A stretch of DNA of 64,000 nt from Cutibacterium porci (GCF_009696315.1 NZ_VUMG01000001.1:62001-126000), one strand, 5' to 3'; counted from the first letter of the stretch, positions 54,016 through 63,128 are shown. Notes: a model not told the origin generated them from the sequence alone. Made by a program: numbers and translations.

Positions 54016-54792
54016 TTAGTGCACTTGGGGAATCTTGACGGGTTCACCAAACTTAGACATGGATTGATCTGTGATTATCTGAGTTTTGGGCTCCGTCACC
54101 TCAATCTTCATTCCGAGGACCCTTTTGGAGTCATCGAGCCAGTAGGTAGCCTTCAGGCTCTCATGGCTTGCCTTAATGTCTTTCCCGTATGGCAACTTGG
54201 CGGCGTCGAGGACAGCGTCAAACCGATGGCCCCGAGATTCTTTGCCCACATAGCTCGCTGAACCGATGGCCTGCCGCGACGCACTGAGTCCCTCGTGGGG
54301 ATCCGTCATCAGCCTGAACATCGCTGTGGCGAAGGCATCGTCAGTACCTTTGACCCACTTGGATCCGCTCTTTTTGTAAATATCTTTGCCGACGAAAACA
54401 ACGTCCTCCTTGATCTTCCCGTCAGGTGTGGAAACGTGGGAGAGAACCTTGGGTTTGGCCTGATCACGAGCATCAGAGTCTGACGACAGCTTGATAGTGT
54501 CCTTCTTCCCAGACTCAATCACGCTCAGGGAGCCCTCGGTGCGGTACGTCGTCATGGTCTTCATACCGGTAGCCAAAGCGTCAGAAAGATCACTCTTGCT
54601 GACCTTCCCCTCAGTGAAAAGTGGATCGGAGGAGGGGGTCGGGCTGGAGGCTGCACTAACAGCCGTACCCGCTGCCGTGTTAGCAGCTTTAGCCCCATCA
54701 TCGCGACCGCCGCATGCCGTCAAAGACAGGCTTGTCCCGGCAATCACGGCTATAACTGCAACCTTGACGTGAGCTCTTGAAACACTTCGCAT
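54016..54792 (-). CDS. Predicted lipoprotein (LppX/LprAFG-like)
   Basis: A 258-residue lipoprotein. The signal helix ends in L-T-A-C-G-G (lipobox). A Ser/Ala/Pro-rich linker precedes a beta-rich domain (about 55-258) reminiscent of actinobacterial LppX/LprG carriers: TYRTEGSLSV, DGKIKEDVVFVGKDIYKKSG-type segments and a late YWLDDSKRVLGMKIE. Such proteins carry lipids through the envelope. The ATG at 54792 is chosen; a GTG three codons earlier is possible. Confidence 0.7.
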   Translation of the reverse strand: MRSVSRAHVKVAVIAVIAGTSLSLTACGGRDDGAKAANTAAGTAVSAASSPTPSSDPLFTEGKVSKSDLSDALATGMKTMTTYRTEGSLSVIESGKKDTIKLSSDSDARDQAKPKVLSHVSTPDGKIKEDVVFVGKDIYKKSGSKWVKGTDDAFATAMFRLMTDPHEGLSASRQAIGSASYVGKESRGHRFDAVLDAAKLPYGKDIKASHESLKATYWLDDSKRVLGMKIEVTEPKTQIITDQSMSKFGEPVKIPQVH

Positions 54793-54926
54793 AAGAATCA
54801 CGGCTCTAGAAAAGTGCCGTCCTTTCTAGAGGCACATACTACCTATGCTCATGGTCCCAATGGAGCCCCGAGACGCGCGCCAGACGACCGGCCGATCAGA
54901 AATGCAGCTACCGCATCACGTTTGGC

Positions 54927-55055
54927 TCAGCCCAGCAGGCAATACCACCAAAGGGCAATAATGGCGACACCGACGACCGTCACAACAGCGACGATAAGCC
55001 ACGTCAGCCAGTCAGGACGCTTGCGCACCGCGATCTGTTCGTCACCGTCATGCAT
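54927..55055 (-). CDS. 42-residue single-pass membrane protein
   Basis: A short gene with a strong CGGAGG site 7 nt upstream of ATG. The product has ~16 polar N-terminal residues (M-H-D-G-D-E-Q...), one long hydrophobic helix (about residues 16-41, Val/Ile/Trp-rich) and a C-terminal Leu-Gly. I recognise no family. It is the only gene in the 54793-55275 gap apart from the promoter of the following transpeptidase. Confidence 0.7.
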   Translation of the reverse strand: MHDGDEQIAVRKRPDWLTWLIVAVVTVVGVAIIALWWYCLLG

Positions 55056-55275
55056 AAGGAAACCTCCGAGGATCGGTCACTTTGGGGGATGCTCACGCCA
55101 GCGTAGCTTCGCGCCACAATTACCCCAATCTCGCCGATCAGCGTGCAGTGAACAGCATCTCGGTGACGCGTCAACGTTTGGAAAGTTGGCAGTATCCCGC
55201 TGTACGATGTAACTCGTTCATCTTCTCAAACCATGAACCATAGCTCTCATTTCGCGCACACGTATGGAGGTCACT

Positions 55276-56514
55276 GTGCCATCGAGACTGACCCGCCGTT
55301 CGGTTCTGGCTACAGGTGCCGTCGCTCTTCCATTGACAGTCGCCGCCTGTGCCAAGACCTCCACGGGTGAGGATGGTTTTGGCTCTAGTGGGCATCTAGG
55401 AGACGCCGGCGCCTCGGCCACTCCAACTCCAACACCCACCCCCACTCCAACCCCCGCTGCTGTGACGGTCACCGCAGATCACCCGATTACCAAGCTCCAG
55501 CCAGGCGATGCGCTGAAGTTTGCTGTCACCAATGGGGCTCTCACGGACGTCAAGGTCACGGACTCCGAAGACGGCGAAGTCAAGGGCACCCTCGAGGGCA
55601 CCTCATGGACCCCGACGAAGCCCTGGCGCCTCAACCGCTCTTACACCGTCGCTGCGACCCTCTCGAATACCGACCCCCATGCTGGCCCGACAACGACGGT
55701 GACCACGAAAGCCAAGAGCATCGACGGCGACGTCAACGTCGTCCAGATGCTCTACAGCGACGCCTCGGTTGGCATCGGCATGCCAGTCATCATCAAGTTT
55801 GAGCATGAGGTTATCGACGCCGGTATGCGTGCCGCGATCCAAAAGGCCATGCAGATCGACGTCTCCCCGAAGCAAGAGGGATCGTGGGGATGGATCGACC
55901 AGACCCAGCTGATGTGGCGGCCCAAGGACTTTTGGAAAGCAGGCACGAAGGTAAGCGTGCGCGGAAACCTCACCGGCCTGCCAACGTCGAGCCACCGCTG
56001 GATCACCCACGACGTCGAAGGATCCTTCCAGATCGGCGATGCGCGAATTATCAAGATCTACATCGACGACCACAAAATGGATGTTCTCCGCAATGGCAGC
56101 GTTGTGCGCACAATCCCGGTGACCACCGGTAAACCCGGTGCATCCACCACCACTAGGTCCGGCACCAAGGTCATTATTGAGCGCGATACCACGAAGGTTA
56201 TGGACTCCTCGACGGTTGGCATCCCTAGCGGAAGCTCGGGTTACTACCGCGTCAAGGTCAAGTACGCTATGCGTGTCACCTACACCGGTGAATTCATCCA
56301 CGCCGCGCCGTGGTCCGAAGGTTCTCAAGGCAGCGCCAACGTCTCCCATGGCTGCGTCGGTTTGTCCACCGCAAGCGCCAAGTGGCTGTTTAACTTCTGT
56401 GCCGCCGGCGATCCGGTCATCAATTCAGGTTCAAACCGGCAGTTCAAGCCCGGCGAGGGCATCGGTTGCTGGTGCTACGACTGGGATGGCTGGCAAAAGC
56501 TCAGCGCGGTCTGA
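55276..56514 (+). CDS. L,D-transpeptidase lipoprotein with Ig-like domains
   Basis: A 412-residue envelope enzyme like mycobacterial LdtMt2. A Tat-like twin-Arg signal (LTRRSVLATG) ends in a lipobox A-A-C, followed by a Thr-Pro repeat. Two Ig-like domains (about 55-270) precede the YkuD domain with F-I-H-A and N-V-S-H-G-C-V-G-L-S (catalytic Cys about 350) and a Trp/Cys-rich C-terminus (GIGCWCYDWDG). It makes 3-3 peptidoglycan crosslinks. The GTG at 55276 is chosen because GGAGG lies 5 nt upstream; an ATG four codons earlier overlaps that site. Confidence 0.92.
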   Translation: MPSRLTRRSVLATGAVALPLTVAACAKTSTGEDGFGSSGHLGDAGASATPTPTPTPTPTPAAVTVTADHPITKLQPGDALKFAVTNGALTDVKVTDSEDGEVKGTLEGTSWTPTKPWRLNRSYTVAATLSNTDPHAGPTTTVTTKAKSIDGDVNVVQMLYSDASVGIGMPVIIKFEHEVIDAGMRAAIQKAMQIDVSPKQEGSWGWIDQTQLMWRPKDFWKAGTKVSVRGNLTGLPTSSHRWITHDVEGSFQIGDARIIKIYIDDHKMDVLRNGSVVRTIPVTTGKPGASTTTRSGTKVIIERDTTKVMDSSTVGIPSGSSGYYRVKVKYAMRVTYTGEFIHAAPWSEGSQGSANVSHGCVGLSTASAKWLFNFCAAGDPVINSGSNRQFKPGEGIGCWCYDWDGWQKLSAV

Positions 56515-56532
56515 GACGTTTTATACCCGGCA

Positions 56533-56565
56533 AAACCCTCTACCTCGATGCAAGGTAGAGGGTTT
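56533..56565 (+). terminator. Terminator after the Ig-L,D-transpeptidase
   Basis: AAACCCTCTACC pairs with GGTAGAGGGTTT (12 bp, 56533-56544 with 56554-56565), 18 nt after the stop, followed by a short T-rich tail. It is a Rho-independent terminator. Confidence 0.85.
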
Positions 56566-56777
56566 CGTTATATCCGAGACCTCCGACATCTAGTGGTTTC
56601 TTTTGGCGTCACGACGCGGTTTCAGCTCTCATCAGCGCTGTTTAGCAGCAGTTGACGCGACACGCTCAAACCCTCAACGTCTTTGAGACGGCGGGCCGTG
56701 AATTCCTAAGGTCCCATCTGTCCCGGAAACGCCGGGACCAAAGCCCCGATGCCTTCATGGCGAGAGGAAGTCACACC

Positions 56778-57971
56778 GTGATCCGCCCTACGCGCTCAAT
56801 CCGAGGTGCTGCCGCCACCATCGCCCTCACCTCCGGGATCAGCGTCGTTGCGCCGGCTGTCTTTGGCTCGGTCGCACACGCAGCAACCACGCAGAAGATG
56901 TACGCGACCACGGACGTCAACGTACGCTCTGCCTCCTCCAACTCCGGCAAGGTGCTGACCGTCGCAGCGCGCGGCCAGTCGGTGAAGGTCACCGGCGAAA
57001 AGGTGCGCGGATGGGTTCCCGTCGCCGTCAATGGCACCACCGGCTGGATCTACGAACGATTCCTCACCGAAGAGGCTGTCCGCCCGGCCCACGTTGATTC
57101 TTCCGAGTCCGTCCCCCACACCATGACCGCTACTGTCGCGGTGAACGTCCGCGGTGCCGCTAGCAATGACGGCAAGGTCCTCACCTTTGCCGAGCGAGGT
57201 CAGCAGGTGAAGGTCACTGGACGCCCCGACCGCGGCTGGGTACCGGTCTCGGTTAACGGCACGTCCGGATGGATATACGGACGCTACCTCACCACTGGAA
57301 AAGTAGCTGCTGCCCCCGCTGAGCCGAAGAATGACGCCAAGAAGAATTCTTCAGCGAGCCGCGACCAGCATCGTCCAGCCCTTGACAACGCCCCCATCCA
57401 CACCACCACCGGAATCAACGTTCGCAGCACCCCCTCCGCCTCCGGCAACCTCGTCAGCCAACTCGCCGCCGGCACAGGCGTCCACGCCACCGGCAACGTC
57501 CACGGCAACTGGGTCCAAATCAACACCAACGGCCACACCGGCTGGGCATACCGCACCTACCTCACCGGCAAACTCCCCGCCCCCGAAACAACCAAACCCG
57601 AGAAGCCCAAGGCGAGTAGCACCAGCCGCGACAGTGCCCGTCCGCCCCGTCAGGATGCGAATAATGGTGACTCCAAGGGCTCGGGTAGCGTCGACGGACG
57701 CTGCATCGCCTCGTTCTACGATGAGCCGCAAACAACCGCATCGGGCGAGCAGTTCAACCCGAATGCCATGACCGCAGCTCACAAGAGCCTGCCGCTGGGT
57801 ACCCGCATCCGCGTCACGAATGTCCGTAATGGCCGTTCAACTGTCGTGCGGATTAACGATCGTGGCCCGTACGTCGCTGGCCGTTGCGTCGACCTGTCGC
57901 GCGCGTCGTTCGCCGAGATTGCAGATACCGGCCAGGGAACGACCCCGATCACCTACTCCGTCCTCAGCTGA
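56778..57971 (+). CDS. Secreted SH3b-repeat protein with RlpA-like DPBB domain
   Basis: A 397-residue exported protein. After a signal peptide (AHA cleavage about residue 35) there are three SH3b domains (about 38-100, 112-172, 205-265), each with V-N-V-R and G-W motifs, a Ser/Lys-rich linker, and a C-terminal RlpA-type double-psi barrel with I-N-D-R-G-P-Y and A-A-H-K-S-L-P. Both catalytic residues of RlpA-type enzymes (His, Asp) are present. The GTG start follows AGAGGAAG; an earlier opening is untranslated leader, which contains a small hairpin (56720-56738). Paralogue of 15950-17152. Confidence 0.88.
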   Translation: MIRPTRSIRGAAATIALTSGISVVAPAVFGSVAHAATTQKMYATTDVNVRSASSNSGKVLTVAARGQSVKVTGEKVRGWVPVAVNGTTGWIYERFLTEEAVRPAHVDSSESVPHTMTATVAVNVRGAASNDGKVLTFAERGQQVKVTGRPDRGWVPVSVNGTSGWIYGRYLTTGKVAAAPAEPKNDAKKNSSASRDQHRPALDNAPIHTTTGINVRSTPSASGNLVSQLAAGTGVHATGNVHGNWVQINTNGHTGWAYRTYLTGKLPAPETTKPEKPKASSTSRDSARPPRQDANNGDSKGSGSVDGRCIASFYDEPQTTASGEQFNPNAMTAAHKSLPLGTRIRVTNVRNGRSTVVRINDRGPYVAGRCVDLSRASFAEIADTGQGTTPITYSVLS

Positions 57972-57974
57972 ATA

Positions 57975-58017
57975 ACACACTTAGGGGGCGGTCCGCCAGA
58001 CCGCCCCCTAAGTGTGT
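57975..58017 (+). terminator. Strong terminator after the SH3b/DPBB gene
   Basis: A 19-bp perfect stem (57975-57993 with 57999-58017) and 5-nt loop starts 4 nt after the stop. The 57972-58249 gap beyond it holds the gltA promoter; no other gene is seen. Confidence 0.9.
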
Positions 58018-58249
58018 CTATTGGCGGTCCACAAGCCCCGGCGGCGAAAACTGTCAGCCAACGCCCGGTTGTGTCTCGACCGTGACGTGTGTTCCCGTTT
58101 CTTGGTGTTTTGTGTCGGCTAGCCGTAGCCTAGGTTGTGCCATAGTTCACACCGTGGTGACGCTCGGGAATGACCCCGTAGAGCCACCCGTCCACGTATG
58201 CCCGGCCACCGGTAATCGTCCGGACGAGGCCGCCAGGAAGGAACGCACG

Positions 58250-59536
58250 ATGGGTTCGAGTGCAAGGTTCGTCGACGAAGACACCCAACTCGATTTCGAT
58301 AAAGTTGTCGCAACCGACGGCCAGGTGGGTTACGACATCGCGGGTCTGCTCAGCAAGACCGGCAACGTCATGATCGACCCGGGATTCGTCAACACGGCAT
58401 CCTGCGAATCGCAAATCACCTACATTGACGGTGAACAGGGAGTTTTGCGCTACCGCGGCTACCCAATCGAGCAACTTGCTGAACAGTCGACCTTCCTTGA
58501 GACCGCTTACCTTGTCTTGTACGGGGAATTGCCAAGCAAAGCCCAGCTAGACGGCTTCGAGGAGCGCATCCGACGCACCACTCTTATCGATGAGCGAATG
58601 CGCGACCTGTTCCGCTGCTTCCCGCGCCGGTCCCACCCGATGCCTGTGTTAGCTGCCGGCATCATGGCCCTATCGACATTTTCACAGAAGTCATCCGGCA
58701 CAGATCCCGACCAAATTGAGGCGGCCACAACGCGCCTTATTGCCAAGGTTCCCACTCTGGCCGCCTTCGGTTACAAGAACTCCATGGGTCAGCCGACCCT
58801 CTACCCCGACAATTCTCTCAGCTACGTCCAGAACTTCATCCGGATGAGCTTCGGCTTTCCGACCGAGCCTTATGAGTTTAATGATGAGATCACTCGCGCT
58901 CTGGAAACGCTGCTCATCCTGCATGTCGATCACGAGCAGAACTGCTCAACATCGACGGTCCGTATGGTGGCGTCGTCGGGTGCCAACATGTATGCGGCAG
59001 TTGCTGCAGGCGTCAATGCCCTGTCTGGTCCGAAACACGGCGGCGCGAACCAGGCCGTCCTCGAGATGCTGCAGTTTATTCGCGACTCTGGCATGACCAC
59101 TAAGGAGTTTGTGCGCAAGGTCAAGGATAAAGAGTCCCCTATCAAACTGATGGGCTTCGGCCACCGGATCTACAAGAACTACGATCCCCGCGCAGCCATC
59201 ATTAAGAAACATGCCGACCGCATTATGGAACTCCATACTGGCCGTGAGGACCTCCTCGAGATCGCTAAGGAGCTCGAGGACACCGCGCTGAACGATGACT
59301 ATTTCAAGGAGCGCAAACTCTACCCCAACGTTGACTTCTACACCGGCCTCATTTACGAGGCGATGGGCTTCCCGATGAATATGTTCACCGTGCTATTTGC
59401 TCTGGGACGCCTACCTGGCTGGATCGCCCAGTACAGGGAACAAGTTGCAACTGGTGGCAACAAGATTTGGCGTCCGCGGCAGATCTTCACCGGGGCTGAC
59501 AAGCGAGATTACGTGCCTCTTGATAAGCGCGCCTGA
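58250..59536 (+). CDS. gltA: Citrate synthase
   Basis: A 428-residue type-II citrate synthase. Catalytic residues are visible in ILHVDHEQNCSTS (His), GFGHRIYKNYDPRA (His) and the late P-N-V-D-F-Y-T-G (Asp). It condenses oxaloacetate and acetyl-CoA. The ATG at 58250 has an AGGAAGG site; longer in-frame openings enter the upstream terminator. Terminators flank it on both sides, so it is monocistronic. Confidence 0.96.
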   Translation: MGSSARFVDEDTQLDFDKVVATDGQVGYDIAGLLSKTGNVMIDPGFVNTASCESQITYIDGEQGVLRYRGYPIEQLAEQSTFLETAYLVLYGELPSKAQLDGFEERIRRTTLIDERMRDLFRCFPRRSHPMPVLAAGIMALSTFSQKSSGTDPDQIEAATTRLIAKVPTLAAFGYKNSMGQPTLYPDNSLSYVQNFIRMSFGFPTEPYEFNDEITRALETLLILHVDHEQNCSTSTVRMVASSGANMYAAVAAGVNALSGPKHGGANQAVLEMLQFIRDSGMTTKEFVRKVKDKESPIKLMGFGHRIYKNYDPRAAIIKKHADRIMELHTGREDLLEIAKELEDTALNDDYFKERKLYPNVDFYTGLIYEAMGFPMNMFTVLFALGRLPGWIAQYREQVATGGNKIWRPRQIFTGADKRDYVPLDKRA

Positions 59537-59542
59537 TACTAA

Positions 59543-59572
59543 CCGGCCTGGGGGAAATATCTCCCAGGCCGG
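59543..59572 (+). terminator. Terminator after gltA
   Basis: CCGGCCTGGG (59543-59552) pairs with CCCAGGCCGG (59563-59572), 10-nt loop, 6 nt after the gltA stop. The remaining gap to 59752 shows no gene. Confidence 0.85.
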
Positions 59573-59752
59573 CGTGTGTAGGCACCGCATCCACACCGAT
59601 GCTTCTGCCCCCCTGTATCTGATCCCTTGGACCATTTTTGTCAGTTCCGGAGGCGTCGGATCACCAAGGTGCCCAACCCACCCCTCGCTCGGGATTTTTC
59701 GCGGTACTCTGCCACCTTCCTCGCCCATGACGACCCCGATAGACTCCAGCGC

Positions 59753-60778
59753 ATGGATTTGGTCGACGCGATGAATCTCCCCAAGGTCGTGCTGCACGAT
59801 CATCTGGATGGTGGTCTACGCCCGGCAACCGTTGTGGAGCTCGCCGCGCAACGAGGCCGCGTGCTCCCCGCGCACACGCCCAAGGATCTCGCCGACTGGT
59901 TCTTCGAGTCGGCTAATTCCGGCTCTTTGGTTCGCTACCTTGACACTTTTGTCGAGACCGTTTCCCTGATGCAGGATGCTGATTCTCTTAGGCGCATTGC
60001 ACGGGAATTCGTCGTGGATATGGCCGCTGACGGCGTCATCTATGCCGAAACTCGATGGGCCCCCCAACAGCACCTCGCCGGTGGATTGACAGCTGCAGCG
60101 GCTACTGAGGCAGTCCAGGCGGGTCTCGTGGAGGGAATGGAATCGGCATCTCGGTCGGGCAAAACGATCATCGTCCGCCAGATCTTGTGCCTCATGAGAC
60201 ATCTCGACGTCCCCGAAGACGTCGTGGATCTTGCCGTCAACCATGCCCCAGGGGTCGTTGGCGTAGATATTGCTGGACCAGAAGATGGTTTTCCGCTTGC
60301 GCCATTTTCCGAGTCGCTGGCACGCATCCAAGCGGCCGGAATCCACGTCACCGCTCATGCCGGCGAAGCAGCTGGGCCGGAATCGATCCTCGACGCCCTC
60401 AATCATGGAGCAGAACGCCTCGGTCATGGGGTGCGAATCATCGAGGACCGCGACGACACTGGGTGGGGTCCGACAGCCCAACGGGTACTGTCGGACCACG
60501 TCCCACTAGAGGTCTGCCCGACGTCGAACACTCAGACTGGCATTTGTCGCACGGTTGCCGAGCATCCGTTATCTACACTGTGGCCTGCCGGTTTCAACAT
60601 CACGGTGAGCTGCGATAACCGCCTCATGAGCCGCACGACGACATCTCGAGAAATATCGCTGGTTTCTCAGGCACTCAATTGGGGCCGCAACGACGCGTTG
60701 ACCATCCAGCGCAATGCGTTACAGGCAGCATTCTGTTCCCGAGAGGATAAACGGACTCTCATTCCTCTCTTGGTCTGA
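59753..60778 (+). CDS. add: Adenosine deaminase
   Basis: A 341-residue adenosine deaminase. Zinc and catalytic motifs are H-D-H-L-D-G-G (start), T-A-H-A-G-E (catalytic Glu), L-G-H-G-V-R and S-C-D-N-R-L-M-S, the last being the actinobacterial form of the Asp motif. It converts adenosine to inosine. The ATG at 59753 is chosen as the domain begins at once; the ribosome-binding site is weak and an extension to 59627 lacks similarity. It is convergent with ald copy 2. Confidence 0.93.
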   Translation: MDLVDAMNLPKVVLHDHLDGGLRPATVVELAAQRGRVLPAHTPKDLADWFFESANSGSLVRYLDTFVETVSLMQDADSLRRIAREFVVDMAADGVIYAETRWAPQQHLAGGLTAAAATEAVQAGLVEGMESASRSGKTIIVRQILCLMRHLDVPEDVVDLAVNHAPGVVGVDIAGPEDGFPLAPFSESLARIQAAGIHVTAHAGEAAGPESILDALNHGAERLGHGVRIIEDRDDTGWGPTAQRVLSDHVPLEVCPTSNTQTGICRTVAEHPLSTLWPAGFNITVSCDNRLMSRTTTSREISLVSQALNWGRNDALTIQRNALQAAFCSREDKRTLIPLLV

Positions 60779-60785
60779 ACACAGC

Positions 60786-60818
60786 GGGGTGGTGGTGGGG
60801 TGGTGGTGGGGTGGTGGT
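60786..60818. repeat. 11-bp tandem repeat, 3 units
   Basis: Three tandem units of GGGGTGGTGGT lie between the add stop and the ald terminator; the equivalent place at copy 1 has two. Three GGGG runs on one strand give quadruplex potential. Confidence 0.85.
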
Positions 60819-60831
60819 GCCCCACCACCAC
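60811..60831. terminator. Hairpin between add and ald copy 2
   Basis: Same 9-bp GTGGTGGTG/CACCACCAC hairpin as at copy 1, between convergent add and ald. Confidence 0.6.
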
Positions 60832-60836
60832 TAACC

Positions 60837-61949
60837 TCACAACACCTCAGCAGGAGACACCGTCGGCATACCCAACGCCTCACCCACCGGCGCACTCAAC
60901 AACGCACCATCATGAGTCGCCAACCCACGCCTCAACTCACCCCGAGCCCGACACGCACCACGCCAACCCTCATCAGCCAACAACACCGCATACCGCATCG
61001 TCGCATTCGTCAACGCATACGTCGACGTATGCGGCACCGCACCCGGCATATTCGCCACACAATAAAACACCGAATCATGCACCCTAAACGTCGGATCAAC
61101 ATGCGTCGTCGGATGAGACCCCTCAAAACACCCACCCTGATCAATCGCAATATCCACCAACACCGACCCCGGCCTCATCTGCGACACCACCTCATCATCA
61201 ACCAAATGAGGCGTCCGCGCACCCGGCACCAACACCGACCCAATCACCACATCAGACTCACGACACACCTGCCCCACAGCCAACCCACTCGAAAACAACG
61301 TCCGAATACGCCCACCACTCACCTCATCGATATACCGCATCCGCGCCACATCCACATCACACACCGTCACATCAGCACCCATACCCACAGCCACACGAGC
61401 CGCACACAACCCAGCAACACCACCACCAAGAACCGTCACACGACCCGGACGCACACCCGAACCACCACCCAACAACACACCACTACCCCCAGCAGACTGC
61501 AACAAACAATTCGCACCCACCTGAGCAGCCAACCGACCCGCAATCTCCGACATCGGAGACAACAACGGCAACGAATGATCCTCCAACTCCACCGTCTCAT
61601 ACGCAATCGACGTCACCCGACGCCCCACCAACTCACGCGTCAACGCCTCATCCGCAGCCAAATGCAAATACGTAAACAACACCAACCCCTCATGCAACCT
61701 CCCATACTCCTCCTCCACAGGCTCCTTCACCTTCAACACCACATCAGCGTCATCCCACACCGACCCCACATCACCCACAATCCGCCCACCAGCAGCCACA
61801 AACTCCTCATCCGAAATACCCGAACCCACACCAGCACCAGACTGAACCAACACCTCATGACCATGACCCACCAACGCATGAACACCCTCAGGCGTCACAG
61901 CCACACGAAACTCACTATTCTTCACCTCAGTAGGAACACCAACACGCAT
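60837..61949 (-). CDS. ald: Alanine dehydrogenase, copy 2
   Basis: Protein identical to copy 1 (370 residues, all catalytic residues present). The leader differs: an AAAGGAGA site precedes the ATG, and the gene lies 168 nt behind a double-domain Lrp regulator on the same strand. Lrp-family proteins control ald in many bacteria, so this copy is probably amino-acid-regulated, while copy 1 has a different promoter shared with cycA. Same NNT/NNG codon bias. The 61950-62117 gap holds only the promoter/leader. Confidence 0.95.
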   Translation of the reverse strand: MRVGVPTEVKNSEFRVAVTPEGVHALVGHGHEVLVQSGAGVGSGISDEEFVAAGGRIVGDVGSVWDDADVVLKVKEPVEEEYGRLHEGLVLFTYLHLAADEALTRELVGRRVTSIAYETVELEDHSLPLLSPMSEIAGRLAAQVGANCLLQSAGGSGVLLGGGSGVRPGRVTVLGGGVAGLCAARVAVGMGADVTVCDVDVARMRYIDEVSGGRIRTLFSSGLAVGQVCRESDVVIGSVLVPGARTPHLVDDEVVSQMRPGSVLVDIAIDQGGCFEGSHPTTHVDPTFRVHDSVFYCVANMPGAVPHTSTYALTNATMRYAVLLADEGWRGACRARGELRRGLATHDGALLSAPVGEALGMPTVSPAEVL

Positions 61950-62117
61950 TTCACTTCTCCTTTGACAGTGTGCTCGTCGACATCTTCGTTAACGAGCTGC
62001 GGATAACGCCACGAGAATATGCATCGACGCAGTGCCAGCACCACGACTTGGCAAGGGAACTTTCGACTTTGCCAAAATGACCCCGCAAACCACGGGATCT
62101 AGCCATCACCGGAGGCG

Positions 62118-63128
62118 CTAGTGATCGGCCTTCTCGGATTCCTCGATGAGCGGCGGACAGACAAACTCGCCGGTGGCACGACCCTTCCGGTCCAGCATCC
62201 AACCCATAGATTTGTGGCTGCGCATGTACACGATCGTCTCCGCAGGGGCTAGACCCGGAATCGCCTCAGCGATCGCCGATTCGATCGTGCCGATTCCGCT
62301 GTGACGCTCCACCCGGAAGTTAACTCGCAGGTTGTTGCTACCCGTGATCCACATACAGGACCGCAGTGCCGACTGTTGACGCAGCAATTCCAACACCCGC
62401 GTCTTATGGTTAAGGGGAATCGTCGCGGTCCAGGTGCACTCTTGACTCCACCCACCCAGCTCCGGGGCAACGTCACACCGCAACTGAATCTGCCGGTTGG
62501 TCAGTAGTTTCTGCAGCCGGCGGTGCAGGGTGCTGGCAGGCACGTCTAGAGTACGGGCAAGCGAGGTGGCGCTAGTGCGCCCATCAATAGCTAGCAGGCG
62601 AGCCAGCTCGCGGTCCAAGTCGTCGGGAGGCAGCATCCACAGTTCTCCCGGCCGGGGCCCTTTTGCAAGGCTTTTCTCCCTTTTACTCAGGACGCCGATG
62701 CGCCAGGAATCCGAACCGATAACAACTGATGTCACCAAGGCGCTGCGCGAGCCATGGACGCCACGCAACCCTCCGATCCAGTCGATCACCATATCTGACA
62801 GCGTGGGGAAATCCGGTGCAACGACGGTCAGAAGAAGGTCACGGTTCCCTGTTGTTTCATCAACACTGACGATCATGGGGTTTGCGCACAGGGCCTTGAT
62901 GACCTGAGGAAGACTCTCGGTGTGACAGTCGACCTCGACGATCGCAGTCATCTGCTGATCGAGGTTCGGACAAGCCGTTATCCACGCGACTCCGTCATCA
63001 ACGAGACGCTGCCAACGGTGCGCGACGGTCGTCGGAGAGACGGCCAAAATCTTACCCACTTTAGCCCAGCTGGCACGTGGGTCGATTTGCAACACGTTGA
63101 CGAGTCGTCGGTCAAGCTCTTCGTACAT
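62118..63128 (-). CDS. Double-domain Lrp/AsnC-family regulator
   Basis: A 336-residue protein, twice the usual Lrp length. It contains two winged-helix plus AsnC effector units: the first from LDRRLVNVLQIDPRASW (about 4-150), the second from LDRELARLLAIDGRTSATSLARTLDVPASTLHRRLQ (about 177-330; shown by landmark). A fused dimer is implied. GAAGGAG precedes the ATG. It diverges from ord and precedes ald copy 2, so both are likely targets, under control of alanine, ornithine or another amino acid. Confidence 0.9.
   Translation of the reverse strand: MYEELDRRLVNVLQIDPRASWAKVGKILAVSPTTVAHRWQRLVDDGVAWITACPNLDQQMTAIVEVDCHTESLPQVIKALCANPMIVSVDETTGNRDLLLTVVAPDFPTLSDMVIDWIGGLRGVHGSRSALVTSVVIGSDSWRIGVLSKREKSLAKGPRPGELWMLPPDDLDRELARLLAIDGRTSATSLARTLDVPASTLHRRLQKLLTNRQIQLRCDVAPELGGWSQECTWTATIPLNHKTRVLELLRQQSALRSCMWITGSNNLRVNFRVERHSGIGTIESAIAEAIPGLAPAETIVYMRSHKSMGWMLDRKGRATGEFVCPPLIEESEKADH

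Larger units (their letters stand above)
60797..61949. repeat. Long direct repeat, copy 2 (ald plus 3' hairpin)
   Basis: Partner of 50121-51273, same orientation, boundary at the start codon as described there. The leader beyond 61949 differs from that of copy 1. Confidence 0.93.

Noticed and set aside
56515-56777. c-di-AMP (ydaO-type) riboswitch before the SH3b/DPBB gene, common before actinobacterial wall hydrolases
   Set aside because: I could not find the conserved core segments; only a short hairpin at 56720-56738 is clear. A covariance-model search would decide.
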